Shown here: piece after piece, positions 52,760 through 61,489 of the stretch
How positions within the stretch are numbered: the first letter of the stretch is position 1
Layout of the letters: every line of letters starts with the position of its first letter
From: Pedobacter polysacchareus
Lineage (GTDB): Bacteria > Bacteroidota > Bacteroidia > Sphingobacteriales > Sphingobacteriaceae
Direction: 5' to 3'
Assembly: GCF_019802255.1 (NCBI RefSeq)
Contig: NZ_JAHYSS010000011.1
Coordinates: forward strand, 31,216 to 95,215
Length of the DNA stretch: 64,000 nt
Position numbers and translations under genes: made by a program
Notes under the pieces: model-generated
Told to the model about the DNA's origin: nothing
Databases searched by the model: none
What the model saw: only the letters and a program-made list of their open reading frames with translations

Positions 52760-53793
52760 TTAGGAATTTTCCCATCTTCTTCCCCGTATTTTTCGAAGCC
52801 ATTATAATGATAGGATTGCTCAGCACCTGCACCACAGATGCTGAAGAAGATGCTTTTATTTGCTAAGGTGCCCTCGGTAAATTCGTCTTTAGAGGAGGGT
52901 TGAAGCTTTAAATATTTACGCAGATATCTGGCATCGTTGTATTGGTTTTGCTTATAATAAGCATCATTTTCCTGATCGGACTGATCCGAATATTGATTGG
53001 ATTTTGCGTTATAGCTGTACTTAGCCATATCTATTTCTGGATAGGTATGGTAATGTTTATTGGCATAAACAGCGTTTTTATTCAGACCTTTTGATTGGTC
53101 ATATTGGTTTTTCCACTCCAGGATCTCCTGCCATTGTTTCTTCTCCTCTGGACCGTGTTTCTGAAAACCTTCAGTTCCTCCATAATTGGAAAGTTTGATC
53201 ACCTCAGCATTTTTACTAGAACTGATCATGGCGGAGAAATGTTCATATTCGCGCTTAGGCGTGTTGTGGACTAAAATAAAATCATTGGAGCCGGATTCAT
53301 TGGAATAATGCCAGGAACTTTTATCCTCCCCATTTCGCTTTGAAGATGCTTCCGGTAAAATGGATAAGATGAGATTTTTGATTCGACCTTGTTTCTGGTA
53401 TACAAAGGGTGCATCAAAACAATTGGCGTCCTCATTGAATACCTGTTGTGTGCTATCCTGATCAAATTGAACAAAGGTCTTACTGCCTCTTTCAAAGCCT
53501 ACGAAGTTTATTCTTGTGCTGTCCCCTAAAGCAGGGTTTTTATGAGCAAAGACTTCGAATAGTTCCTGCTTGTCCGGATAGAATAGGAGGTAGTCTTTTT
53601 CAAAAAAATACCTGCCAAACACTCCAGTGGCATAACCGTAAAGTAGAAAGGTGCCATCTTCAAAAAGGCTGATTCCTGAATTACTGCCATACAGACCTGC
53701 ATGTTTTTTATAGCGTAAATTCTTGGTTTGATGTTGTGCGGAACTATTGTTGATGAGGGCCATACAGAAAAGGAGCGTGATTAATGACTTCAT
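52756..53793 (-). CDS. Secreted protein of unknown function
   Basis: 345 aa with a signal peptide (LITLLFCMALINNSSAQ). The first 120 residues are beta-rich ('HAGLYGSNSGISLFEDGTFLLYGYATGVFGRYFFEKDYLLFYPD'), a pattern that recalls META/lipocalin-like small barrels. The rest is polar, with a stretch very rich in Asn, Gln, Tyr and Asp (about 245-305). No motif recognised. Overlaps the stop of the plus-strand gene by 4 bp. Confidence 0.65.
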   Translation of the reverse strand: MKSLITLLFCMALINNSSAQHQTKNLRYKKHAGLYGSNSGISLFEDGTFLLYGYATGVFGRYFFEKDYLLFYPDKQELFEVFAHKNPALGDSTRINFVGFERGSKTFVQFDQDSTQQVFNEDANCFDAPFVYQKQGRIKNLILSILPEASSKRNGEDKSSWHYSNESGSNDFILVHNTPKREYEHFSAMISSSKNAEVIKLSNYGGTEGFQKHGPEEKKQWQEILEWKNQYDQSKGLNKNAVYANKHYHTYPEIDMAKYSYNAKSNQYSDQSDQENDAYYKQNQYNDARYLRKYLKLQPSSKDEFTEGTLANKSIFFSICGAGAEQSYHYNGFEKYGEEDGKIPN

Positions 53794-53858
53794 AAGATAA
53801 AGGTACTCATTATTGCGATTTCATTACTTTGCCTTTTTTCTACAGTAATTTTTAAATA

Positions 53859-53888
53859 AAGACGCAGCCAATGTATTACTCGCGTCTT
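53859..53888 (-). terminator. Terminator for the NTF2-like gene
   Basis: AAGACGC (53859-53865) pairs with GCGTCTT (53882-53888). Read on the minus strand, it is followed by an A/T-rich run (TATTTAAAAA). It lies about 40 bp after the stop at 53930. Confidence 0.5.
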
Positions 53889-53929
53889 CCGAAGCATTTA
53901 CATCATGAATTCCCAGTGGATCGTAAAGG

Positions 53930-54295
53930 CTAAATCGAAATACCGCTTCCTCCCACAATTTTTATCCCATCGGAGAAATTTTTCCAAAAGCGGATATATC
54001 TATATTGGGCTTCAAAGGGTTGATTGTTATAGCTTCCTTTCAAGTTCATTTTCAGCGTAATAACAGCTAGATCATCTATAATATTTAGCTGTTCAATATT
54101 TGGACTAAGCTCAGCTATTTTTAGATTTCCATTGCGATAGGTTTCTAAATCCATTTCTTTCGTAATAGTTTCACCACTCGGGACGATGAAAAGCAAATCA
54201 TTGTGCAGCAATTTGTCGAGTATTTGTACGTTACTATTTTTCATAGCGTCGTAAAGCTGGTTTTCAAGATTTAGAATATCGTTTTTTGTTATCAT
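53930..54295 (-). CDS. NTF2-like (SnoaL/DUF4440-type) protein
   Basis: 121 aa, the usual length of a single NTF2-like cone. Elements: helix 'ILNLENQLYDAMKNSNVQILDKLLHNDLLFIVPSGETITKEMDLETY', strands 'EQLNIIDDLAVITLKMNLKGSYNNQPFEAQYRYIRFWKN', closing 'GIKIVGGSGISI'. This is the DUF4440 pattern (nuclear-transport-factor-2-like). It usually acts as a small-molecule binding or minor catalytic domain; substrate unknown. No signal peptide. Monocistronic. Confidence 0.83.
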   Translation of the reverse strand: MITKNDILNLENQLYDAMKNSNVQILDKLLHNDLLFIVPSGETITKEMDLETYRNGNLKIAELSPNIEQLNIIDDLAVITLKMNLKGSYNNQPFEAQYRYIRFWKNFSDGIKIVGGSGISI

Positions 54296-54601
54296 ATTTT
54301 TTAATTTATAAAGACGTTATTTTTTAATCAGGTGTTATCAATCATCGGATGTTATCAACAACATTTTGTATGTAGGTAAAGGTTGTTTCCTTAATTGCTA
54401 AAATACATAAAAATCAATCTTAATCACATTGACTCTTATTGATTGCCTTATCCCGAAGGAACCCATGACCTTCGTATAATTTAACTATTGATTACGCTGA
54501 AGGTAATTTTTATGTACAAGCCAGATGTTAATTTCATTTACTAAAATGCTAATTTTTGTAATTCGTGATACTCTATTTTTAACATATTAAGAATTTTTAA
54601 A
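54296..54601. other. A+T-rich intergenic region upstream of the GH28-like gene
   Basis: 306 bp between divergent genes. It contains a weak inverted repeat (CAATC near 54413, GATTG near 54439) and a -7-like AATTTTTG near 54549-54556, seven of eight to TAnnTTTG. No gene or RNA motif seen. Confidence 0.4.
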
Positions 54602-57550
54602 ATGAATAGACTGATCGTAATTATTCTCTTCGTTGCACAACTAATTACCTATAACACTTTTGCTACTCCGCCTAGTTCAAGTACTACTATTGGTTATGGC
54701 ATTAAGAATACACACATTGCTCAAATCAACACTAATCAAATTGTGTTGGTTACAGGAAGCACTTATCGCTTTACGGTAGATACACCAGAGGATAAAGGAT
54801 GGATTGCGACACAAGCAACAGTTAGTGAACTGATCAGTGAAATTAAATCGGCTGATGGTTCAAGGCAGCATTATCAGGTTATATCTAAGGATGGAACTGT
54901 TAAGAGTGCTGGTCTTGTGCAAGAAGGAGATGTATTAAAGGTTACAGCACAAGATGGAAACACCACAAAAAAGTATTCAATTTTTCTAAGAGCAGGGGCT
55001 TTAGGTGGAAAGTTGAGCTTAACGCAATCTCAAATTACTCGACACACTACTAAAACCATCACCATTGCCTACACAGCGGGAATAAGAAGTCCAGATGCAA
55101 CTGTTCAATTGTTTTTACCGAAAGGAATTGAGCCTAGATTAGAAAACACAAGTATTAACGTGATAGGCAGAGGTTTTGTAAAGTTAAGCGAATTGTCAAG
55201 TCAGTCAATTGGTAGGGTGGGCTCATGTTATTCATATACAAAGGTTGGAAATGTAGTTCTTTCTAAATCTGCAGATGGTACAGCGCTGATCACTTTTAAA
55301 CATTTAGATTTTAGACCTGCAAACGGAGCCGACTTAATTATCAACATAAATGGAGTAAGGTTAAAAGATAGTGGGAACCTTACTTTTAAAGCTATTTACA
55401 CAACCGCTCAACCAAATGTTTTAAGTAGCGCTGGAACAGGAAATGAAACAGCGGTTTTAAAAGTAACCAACACCATTGCAGATTTTGAACGGGTGGTTAA
55501 TCGTAGCTTAGCCTATCAAGAATCTCAACAAACATATACTTCAACAAGCTTTAAATGGCCGTTAATTAGCGATACAAGAAACATACAATTACAATCATCT
55601 ATAAATGAAGGCAAAACTTGGTCTACTATTGCTGCAGTTATAGATGCTAAAAAGGGAACGGCAAAAGTGGTTAACCTAAAGCCTAATCTACTGTATAGTT
55701 TTAGGTTATTGGTAAAAGATGGCGAACACAAAGGGTTTTCTAACCAGGCTCAATTTTATACCGGAAAATTAGCTATTAAAAAGTTTGGTGTCAATGCCGA
55801 TGATCAATTAGATGATACTCAAAAAATTAATGAAGCAATAGCTTATTTGAATAAGATTGGGGGAGGCACGCTGTGGTTTAGCAAAGGAACATATTTAGTT
55901 AAAACGGTTCATTTGCAAAGCGATGTTTACTTGTTCTTAGATAAGGAAGCTACCATAAAAGCGGTAAAAGGGGCTGATGCACCTGAAACTACTTGGTTTA
56001 GTGATAAAAAATATCGCTCAGGCTTATCACCGACTGCCATTGGCCCTTATGCCGATCCGGAAAATTACCTAACTAAACAAGATGTAGGTCATCATTATTT
56101 TAGAAACACTATGTTTTTTGGCGAACGCTTAGATAATATTAAAATTATTGGAAATGGTAGAATTACAGGTGATGGCAATTTAGTAAATGGCGACAATGTA
56201 ATGAACAATGCGGCCGATAATAGAGCCGATAAAATGTTTACATTAAAACTTTGCACCAATATTGAAATAGGAGGTCTAGCTAAAGCTAACGACTTATGGT
56301 ATGATCCAATTAAAGATGAACCTTGTTATATCGCTAAGGATGGTACAAAGGATTTTAACGTGGAAAATATGCTGAATATTGATAGGGCAGGGCATTTTGC
56401 ATTGTTGGCAACTGGTTCTGATTCAATCAATGTTCACAATACCTATTTTGGAAAAAATAGCACTTCCAATGTTCGTGATATTTACGATTTTATGGCCTGC
56501 AATGAAGTTACTGTTACCAATATTTATTGTAAGGTAAGCTCTGATGATATTGTTAAACTAGGCTCAGATTGTTCATTGGGTTTTACAAGACCCGCACATA
56601 ATTATAAAGTGCGCAACATTATAGGCGATACCAATTGTAATTTATTTCAAATTGGGTCAGAAACGGCTGATGATATCATGGACATCTGTGTAGATAATAT
56701 TTATGTTCTGGGAGCAAATAAAGCAGGTTTCTCTATCTCGACCAATGATGGAGCGCACATTAAAAACGTCCATCTTAATTGTGGGCACACCGGATCTCTA
56801 CATTCTAGGTCTAAAATGTATCGTTCTACAACACCATTTTTTATCTCTATCTCTAACCGAGGTCGGATATTAGGTGCCGAAGTAGGTAAATATGCCTTTA
56901 CTGATAATGGAGTAAAACATGATGAACTGCTGGTTAAGAATGTGAACATTGGCTTGGTAGAAAATATTATAATTAACGGAGTTGATATAGCAGAGGTTTA
57001 TGGTGGAAGTTCTTATGGCGACGCAAATATCCGTTGGAAACCTTTTGATGGTAAACAACGTAAAGCTAGTCCGATCATAGCTGGTTATAAGTTGCCTGAT
57101 AGTTCAGAAGTAGTAGGCGGACTAGATTTTAAACTCCCTAATGGTAAACATACGGGTTATATCAAAAATGTATCCTTTACAGATGTACAAATTTTAGTGA
57201 AAGGGGGAAATGTAGTTGCTGATACTTTGCAAATACCTCCAGAATTGGGTGTTGGGCAGTATAATGTCTCTAATTTAAAAGTGCAGCCTTCTTATGGTTT
57301 ATGGGCTAGGCATGTAATGGGATTAACGGTCAAAAATAGCGTATTTAATTACGAGAAAAGGGACAGTCGGCATGTGATGTTTTTAGATGATGTAATTGGT
57401 GCAGAGCTTTCGGAATTGAAAATGGTAAAACCGATGGATAACCCTACGGTGATTGGTTTAAAAAATGCATCTCAAGTTAAAATAGATAAAATATTTTACG
57501 ATGATGATGTGCAGGGTAAAAATCCTAAAGCACTATTAAAACTCAATTAA
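54602..57550 (+). CDS. Large secreted beta-helix protein, GH28/pectate-lyase-superfamily type
   Basis: 982 aa with a signal peptide (cleavage near NTFATP). Residues about 25-290 are beta-rich domains of unassigned type. About 300-390 is fibronectin-III-like ('FKWPLISDTRNIQLQSSINEGKTW...NLKPNLLYSFRLLVKDGEHKG'). From 395 a right-handed beta-helix begins with the pectate-lyase-superfamily opening 'FGVNADDQLDDTQKINEAIAYLNKIGGGTLWFSKGTYLV'. The GH28-like core has 'VSSDDIVKLGSD' (the DD pair) but no clear NTD or HG motif, so polygalacturonase activity is unproven. Probably acts on pectin-type polymers outside the cell. Followed by a GH3 remnant. Confidence 0.75.
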   Translation: MNRLIVIILFVAQLITYNTFATPPSSSTTIGYGIKNTHIAQINTNQIVLVTGSTYRFTVDTPEDKGWIATQATVSELISEIKSADGSRQHYQVISKDGTVKSAGLVQEGDVLKVTAQDGNTTKKYSIFLRAGALGGKLSLTQSQITRHTTKTITIAYTAGIRSPDATVQLFLPKGIEPRLENTSINVIGRGFVKLSELSSQSIGRVGSCYSYTKVGNVVLSKSADGTALITFKHLDFRPANGADLIININGVRLKDSGNLTFKAIYTTAQPNVLSSAGTGNETAVLKVTNTIADFERVVNRSLAYQESQQTYTSTSFKWPLISDTRNIQLQSSINEGKTWSTIAAVIDAKKGTAKVVNLKPNLLYSFRLLVKDGEHKGFSNQAQFYTGKLAIKKFGVNADDQLDDTQKINEAIAYLNKIGGGTLWFSKGTYLVKTVHLQSDVYLFLDKEATIKAVKGADAPETTWFSDKKYRSGLSPTAIGPYADPENYLTKQDVGHHYFRNTMFFGERLDNIKIIGNGRITGDGNLVNGDNVMNNAADNRADKMFTLKLCTNIEIGGLAKANDLWYDPIKDEPCYIAKDGTKDFNVENMLNIDRAGHFALLATGSDSINVHNTYFGKNSTSNVRDIYDFMACNEVTVTNIYCKVSSDDIVKLGSDCSLGFTRPAHNYKVRNIIGDTNCNLFQIGSETADDIMDICVDNIYVLGANKAGFSISTNDGAHIKNVHLNCGHTGSLHSRSKMYRSTTPFFISISNRGRILGAEVGKYAFTDNGVKHDELLVKNVNIGLVENIIINGVDIAEVYGGSSYGDANIRWKPFDGKQRKASPIIAGYKLPDSSEVVGGLDFKLPNGKHTGYIKNVSFTDVQILVKGGNVVADTLQIPPELGVGQYNVSNLKVQPSYGLWARHVMGLTVKNSVFNYEKRDSRHVMFLDDVIGAELSELKMVKPMDNPTVIGLKNASQVKIDKIFYDDDVQGKNPKALLKLN

Positions 57551-57600
57551 TTGGATCTATTGCCTCAAGCATTTGAAACATTTTTAAATGAATAATACCT

Positions 57601-57777
57601 ATGATGTATAAACCAGTGGTGGTTTTTGCATCAGCTGCTTGCGCCCAAAATGATAAAATTTATCATAAAGGCTGGATAGATTTTAATAATTTTTTTTATG
57701 TAATTAATTATTCAATTTCAATTAGAGCTACATTAAATGTTCAGATCGCGCTTTTTGGTGCTAATACTGTTGAATAA
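57601..57777 (+). pseudogene. Severed N-terminus of a GH3 family beta-glycosidase
   Basis: A 58-codon frame starts with a short signal-like segment and then reads 'AQNDKIYHKGWIDFN'. That string is the typical mature start of Bacteroidota GH3 enzymes ('YHKGWIDFNKNGKMDxYEDP'). After codon 30 the frame loses all similarity and stops at 57775. The catalytic barrel is absent. It sits in the 330-bp gap between the two GH28-like genes, which suggests that an original GH3 gene here was deleted. Confidence 0.6.
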
Positions 57778-57880
57778 AAGGACAATTCAATTGGGTGAAA
57801 TTTAACTAATTATCACGTAGTTGCATTGTTAAATATAAACGACCAATCGGTTTAATACTTTTCTTTTAAAGCTAAATTGT

Positions 57881-59455
57881 ATGAAAAAATTAAGTGCATT
57901 ACTGTTTTTCCTATTCATTCTGAGCCATGCAAAGGCAGTAGATTTTGACATCACTAAATATGGGGCAATTGGTGATGGGACTACTTTAAATTCACGAGCT
58001 ATCCAAAAAGCTATTGATGCTTGTCATAAAAATGGAGGTGGTAGGGTAATCATCCCTGCGGGTAAATTTTTATCAGGTACCATAGCCATGAAAGATAACG
58101 TTATCCTCTATTTACAGAAAGATGCAGTTTTATTGGGCAGCATAGATTTAAAAGATTATCAAAATTTAGATCCATTTACTGAAGGTTTAGGGATAGATGT
58201 GGGTTGGGCCTTATTGGTTGCTGTAGATGCAAAAAATATAGGCATTGAAGGTGAAGGGACAATAAACGGACAAGGTTCTGCAATAAAAGCAAAACATATA
58301 TTAACAGATACTCGCCCAGAAGGACAAAGATGGGGATTAAGACCATTTTTAGTACGAATTGTAAGGTGTACAGGGGTAACTGTAAAAGGAGTGACTTTAA
58401 AATATGCAGGAGCCTGGACCTCACATTATTTTCAAAGTAAACAGATTGTAATTGAAAATGTAAAAATTCAAAGCGTAGGCGTTGCACATAATGATGGGAT
58501 TGGAATTGACGGATGCCAACAAGTACGCATTAAAGATTGTGATGTGGTAAGTGGAGATGATGCATTGGTATTTAAAACTACATCAAGTAAAATGGCTTGT
58601 AAAGATATTGAAGTATCTGGTTTAAGGTTAAAAAGTAGTCAAGCCGGTATAAAAATGGGTACAGAATCTATGGCACCCTTTGAAAATATTAAGATAACCA
58701 ATTGCCATGTTTATGATACCAAAAACGGAGGTATTAAATTGTTAACCGTTGATGGTGCTTATCTCAGAAATATACTTATTTCAGATATAACAATGGATGA
58801 AGTACGTACGCCTATGTTGTTTAGGTTAGGGTCAAGATTAAGTGTTTTTCGTAAGGATACAGAAACCAAACAAGCCACAGGAACTTTTGAAAATGTAGTG
58901 ATTAGAAACGTGAAAGCCAAAGCGGCTGATGCAGCACAATTAACCCCACCATCTGGTGTATTAATTACAGGCGTACCTGGCCATGATATTACCAATTTAA
59001 CCTTAGAAAATATAGAAATTACCCTTGCTGGCGGAGGTAATATAGAAGACGCACGTGTGGTAGTTCCTGAGGCAATAGATCAATATCCAGAAGTTAAAAC
59101 CTTTGGTCCAAAAATACCAGCTTATGGAGTTTGGGCTCGTCATGTAAAAGGCCTTAAATTGATTAATGTGAAATTTAATTTAGGCAGCAGTGATGTACGC
59201 CCTGCTTTAGTATGTGAAGATGGTAAAGATATTACCATCAGCAATTGGAATTTGCCAGAAACAAAAGGTGCTGAAGCAATTATCCGCCTAGAAAATGTAA
59301 TTGGAGCTGATGTTAATGCTATCGCTGTTAAGGGTGAGGCACAAGCTTTAGTAAGAGTTGAAGGTGCCAATAGTAAAAGTATTATTGTTGACAAGAATAA
59401 GGCTCCCTCAATTCAAAAACAATTAGTGTTTGCAAGTCACGCTAAATCAAATTAA
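57881..59455 (+). CDS. GH28 family glycosidase (polygalacturonase-like)
   Basis: 524 aa with a signal peptide (cleavage near HAKAV). The beta-helix starts with 'FDITKYGAIGDGTTLNSRAIQKAIDACHKNGGGRVIIPAGKFLSGTIAMKDNV', the standard GH28 opening. Motif I is Asn204-Asp-Gly-Ile-Gly-Ile-Asp210 and motif II is Asp226-Asp227 in 'SGDDALVFKT'. The usual HG motif is replaced by 'SSQAGIKMGTES', a form found in many Bacteroidota rhamnogalacturonan- or unsaturated-galacturonan-acting members. An inverting hydrolase of pectic chains is the best guess. Promoter-like TACTTTTC at about 57858. Confidence 0.85.
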   Translation: MKKLSALLFFLFILSHAKAVDFDITKYGAIGDGTTLNSRAIQKAIDACHKNGGGRVIIPAGKFLSGTIAMKDNVILYLQKDAVLLGSIDLKDYQNLDPFTEGLGIDVGWALLVAVDAKNIGIEGEGTINGQGSAIKAKHILTDTRPEGQRWGLRPFLVRIVRCTGVTVKGVTLKYAGAWTSHYFQSKQIVIENVKIQSVGVAHNDGIGIDGCQQVRIKDCDVVSGDDALVFKTTSSKMACKDIEVSGLRLKSSQAGIKMGTESMAPFENIKITNCHVYDTKNGGIKLLTVDGAYLRNILISDITMDEVRTPMLFRLGSRLSVFRKDTETKQATGTFENVVIRNVKAKAADAAQLTPPSGVLITGVPGHDITNLTLENIEITLAGGGNIEDARVVVPEAIDQYPEVKTFGPKIPAYGVWARHVKGLKLINVKFNLGSSDVRPALVCEDGKDITISNWNLPETKGAEAIIRLENVIGADVNAIAVKGEAQALVRVEGANSKSIIVDKNKAPSIQKQLVFASHAKSN

Positions 59456-59475
59456 CTAAAAATAAAAAAGGTAAT

Positions 59476-59532
59476 ATGATCAAATCTCTTTATAAATTGA
59501 AACCTTTAGTAGGAGTAATACCGAGGCCATGA
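59476..59532 (+). pseudogene. Possible start of a truncated secreted gene
   Basis: An AAAAAAGG ribosome-binding-like tract precedes ATG 59476. The 18 codons (MIKSLYKLKPLVGVIPRP, then TGA) begin like a basic-hydrophobic signal peptide and then stop. It lies 20 bp after GH28, in the position of a next operon gene. It may be a deletion scar like the GH3 remnant, or chance. Confidence 0.3.
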
Positions 59533-59542
59533 TACGGTTTTG

Positions 59543-59622
59543 CCGATCAATAGATTCAATAGATCGGTATCCCTTATACGGAGCTTGTTTTCAATAGCAG
59601 GTATTTGAACATCCGTATAGGG
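59543..59622 (+). ncRNA. Structured intergenic element of two hairpins
   Basis: Hairpin 1 is CCGATC (59543-59548) with GATCGG (59562-59567). Hairpin 2 is CCCTTATACGGA with TCCGTATAGGG (about 59571-59622, one bulged T). Both stand directly before a terminator, so this may be a small RNA or a folded 3' UTR. No known family recognised. Confidence 0.35.
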
Positions 59623-59629
59623 CTTTTCA

Positions 59630-59658
59630 GTGCCCTCCTTTTGAAGGGCACCCTTTTT
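59630..59658 (+). terminator. Rho-independent terminator between GH28 and cytochrome c genes
   Basis: GTGCCCT pairs with AGGGCAC around a short loop, followed by CC and a run of six T. It closes the plus-strand transcript before the convergent cytochrome gene. Confidence 0.85.
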
Positions 59659-59674
59659 TAGTTATTTCCGAGAT

Positions 59675-60109
59675 TTATTTAGTCTTCGAAGCCCTAATCA
59701 CTTTAACTTGAGCAGGACTAATTAAACTTGCCTTATTCCCGAAATTGTTACGGACATAACTTAACACATCTGCTACTTCTTGATCGCTGAGGTGGCTTAG
59801 TCCAGGCATAGGGTTTGCGTAAGTTTCGCCATCAATTTCAATTTCTTTATCTAGGCCTTTTAATATGATATTGATCAATCTTTTTTGGTCGCCTAAAACA
59901 TAATCGGTTTTAATTAATGGTGGGTTTAAACCCATTACTCCGCCACCATCAGCCTGATGGCAGGCTACACAATGTTTGGCATATAATATCTTTCCGTTTG
60001 CCAATTGGTTTGTAGGGGTTTTAGCTACTATAGTCTTTTTTTTGATTTGTGCATTTGAATTTGAAAAAAATCCAATTATTAAAATGGCAGCACCTATTAT
60101 TTTCTTCAT
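59675..60109 (-). CDS. Periplasmic c-type cytochrome
   Basis: 144 aa with a signal peptide (cleavage near NSNAQ). One haem site: Cys47-Val-Ala-Cys50-His51. The likely axial Met is Met101 in 'YANPMPGL'. The fold and length fit a single-haem cytochrome c of the class I / PQQ-dehydrogenase-acceptor type ('LSDQEVADVLSYVRNNFG'). The start lies 5 bp downstream of the PQQ dehydrogenase stop, so the two are co-translated and this is almost surely its electron acceptor. Confidence 0.93.
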   Translation of the reverse strand: MKKIIGAAILIIGFFSNSNAQIKKKTIVAKTPTNQLANGKILYAKHCVACHQADGGGVMGLNPPLIKTDYVLGDQKRLINIILKGLDKEIEIDGETYANPMPGLSHLSDQEVADVLSYVRNNFGNKASLISPAQVKVIRASKTK

Positions 60110-60114
60110 TTAAT

Positions 60115-61413
60115 TTACTTATTAATATTATATCCAATTCTATAAACAGTTCCTTTAACATCATCTGTAACATATAATGAGCCATCTGGTCCTTGGGCTA
60201 AACCACAAGGTCTATGCAATGCCTCTCTTGGCACCATTACCTCATTTACACCAGAGAAACCATCAGCAAATATTTCCCATTCTCCAGCGGGTTTTCCATC
60301 TTTAAAAGGAACAAAAGCAACAAAATAACCAGCCTGTTTTTCTGGTGCTCTATTCCATGAGCCATGAAAAGCAACAAAAGCACCTTGTTTATATCTTTCA
60401 GGAAACATGTTACCTGTATAAAATAATAAAGCATTTGGTGCCATGTGTGCTGGAAATGCCACTATAGGATTGATGAATTCTTTGCTGCCTTCTTTTTTTC
60501 CATCTCCGCCATATTCTGGGGCAAGGATATTTTTATTCTGATAAGTATCATAATAAACATACGGCCAACCTGCATTATCTCCTTTTTTAATCATATACAT
60601 AGCTTCAGCCGGAATTTCAGCAGATTGTTTGGTGTTAAAAAGCTTGGGCCATGAAGAGTTTAAATTGTCTCGACCATGTTGCATCACATAAAGTGTATTG
60701 TTTTGTGTATTCCAATCTAAGCCCATTACGTTTCTAATTCCTGTAGCATATCTGAAGCCGTCAGCATAAGATTGATTTAGCTTATTAGCTTTAAATTGCC
60801 ATATACCGCCGGCCGAATCTAAAATTGGACAACCAACTTTGCCTTTAGACTCCAATCCTCTATCATTTTCTTGACAAGAATTAGTAGGGGCACCAATATT
60901 TACATAAATATGATCTTCATTATCTAATAAAATAGATTTGGTTTGATGTTGCCTGCCAGCTAATAACCCAGTAATGATTTTCTCTGGGTTTGCAGGATCA
61001 ATTACTTGTTCGTTTTCATCTAATTTATAACGAAATACTTCTTTATCGGAGGAGGCATATAGATAGCCGTTCTTAATGGTAATACCTGTTCCACCGTAAT
61101 TGCAAAACGCAGTCTGAACTTCATATTTTCCATCTTTATCCTTATCTTGGAGATACAAAATACCTTTTCCATCTACTACTTTCATTAGTTTAATATATAT
61201 GCTACCATCTTTGGTAATCACAATATGGCGTGCTTTACCCAAATTGTCTGCAACTTTATTTGCTCCAAAACCAACTGGCAACTTTAATCCAGCATTATCG
61301 GCATCGGGTTTAAATGGAGTAACATCATTCTCGTGTTTGTTCATAAAGGAGAATGAAATGCCTACAATTACAAAGCAGGCAATAATCAGTGGTATAATTG
61401 TTTTTTTTCTCAT
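60115..61413 (-). CDS. PQQ-dependent sugar dehydrogenase (sorbosone dehydrogenase-like beta-propeller)
   Basis: 432 aa with an N-terminal membrane or signal segment (IIPLIIACFVIVGISFSF). The six-bladed propeller signatures are 'LPVGFGANKVADNLGKARHIVITKDGSIYI', 'GRQHQTKSILLDNEDHIYVNIGAPTNSCQE', 'YATGIRNVMGLDWNTQNNTLYVMQHGRDNL' and 'GNMFPERYKQGAFVAFHGSWNRAPEKQAGYFVAFVPF', typical of sGDH/sorbosone dehydrogenases. It would oxidise aldoses to lactones in the periplasm with PQQ, passing electrons to the adjacent cytochrome. No PQQ synthesis genes are in view. The GH36 gene lies 76 bp upstream on the same strand. Confidence 0.88.
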   Translation of the reverse strand: MRKKTIIPLIIACFVIVGISFSFMNKHENDVTPFKPDADNAGLKLPVGFGANKVADNLGKARHIVITKDGSIYIKLMKVVDGKGILYLQDKDKDGKYEVQTAFCNYGGTGITIKNGYLYASSDKEVFRYKLDENEQVIDPANPEKIITGLLAGRQHQTKSILLDNEDHIYVNIGAPTNSCQENDRGLESKGKVGCPILDSAGGIWQFKANKLNQSYADGFRYATGIRNVMGLDWNTQNNTLYVMQHGRDNLNSSWPKLFNTKQSAEIPAEAMYMIKKGDNAGWPYVYYDTYQNKNILAPEYGGDGKKEGSKEFINPIVAFPAHMAPNALLFYTGNMFPERYKQGAFVAFHGSWNRAPEKQAGYFVAFVPFKDGKPAGEWEIFADGFSGVNEVMVPREALHRPCGLAQGPDGSLYVTDDVKGTVYRIGYNINK

Positions 61414-61489
61414 TTTGATATTGAATTATTTTTGAAGTTTTATTTTTTTAATACTTCAGGAATTCCGGTAAGATGATCTTCTTCATAAG

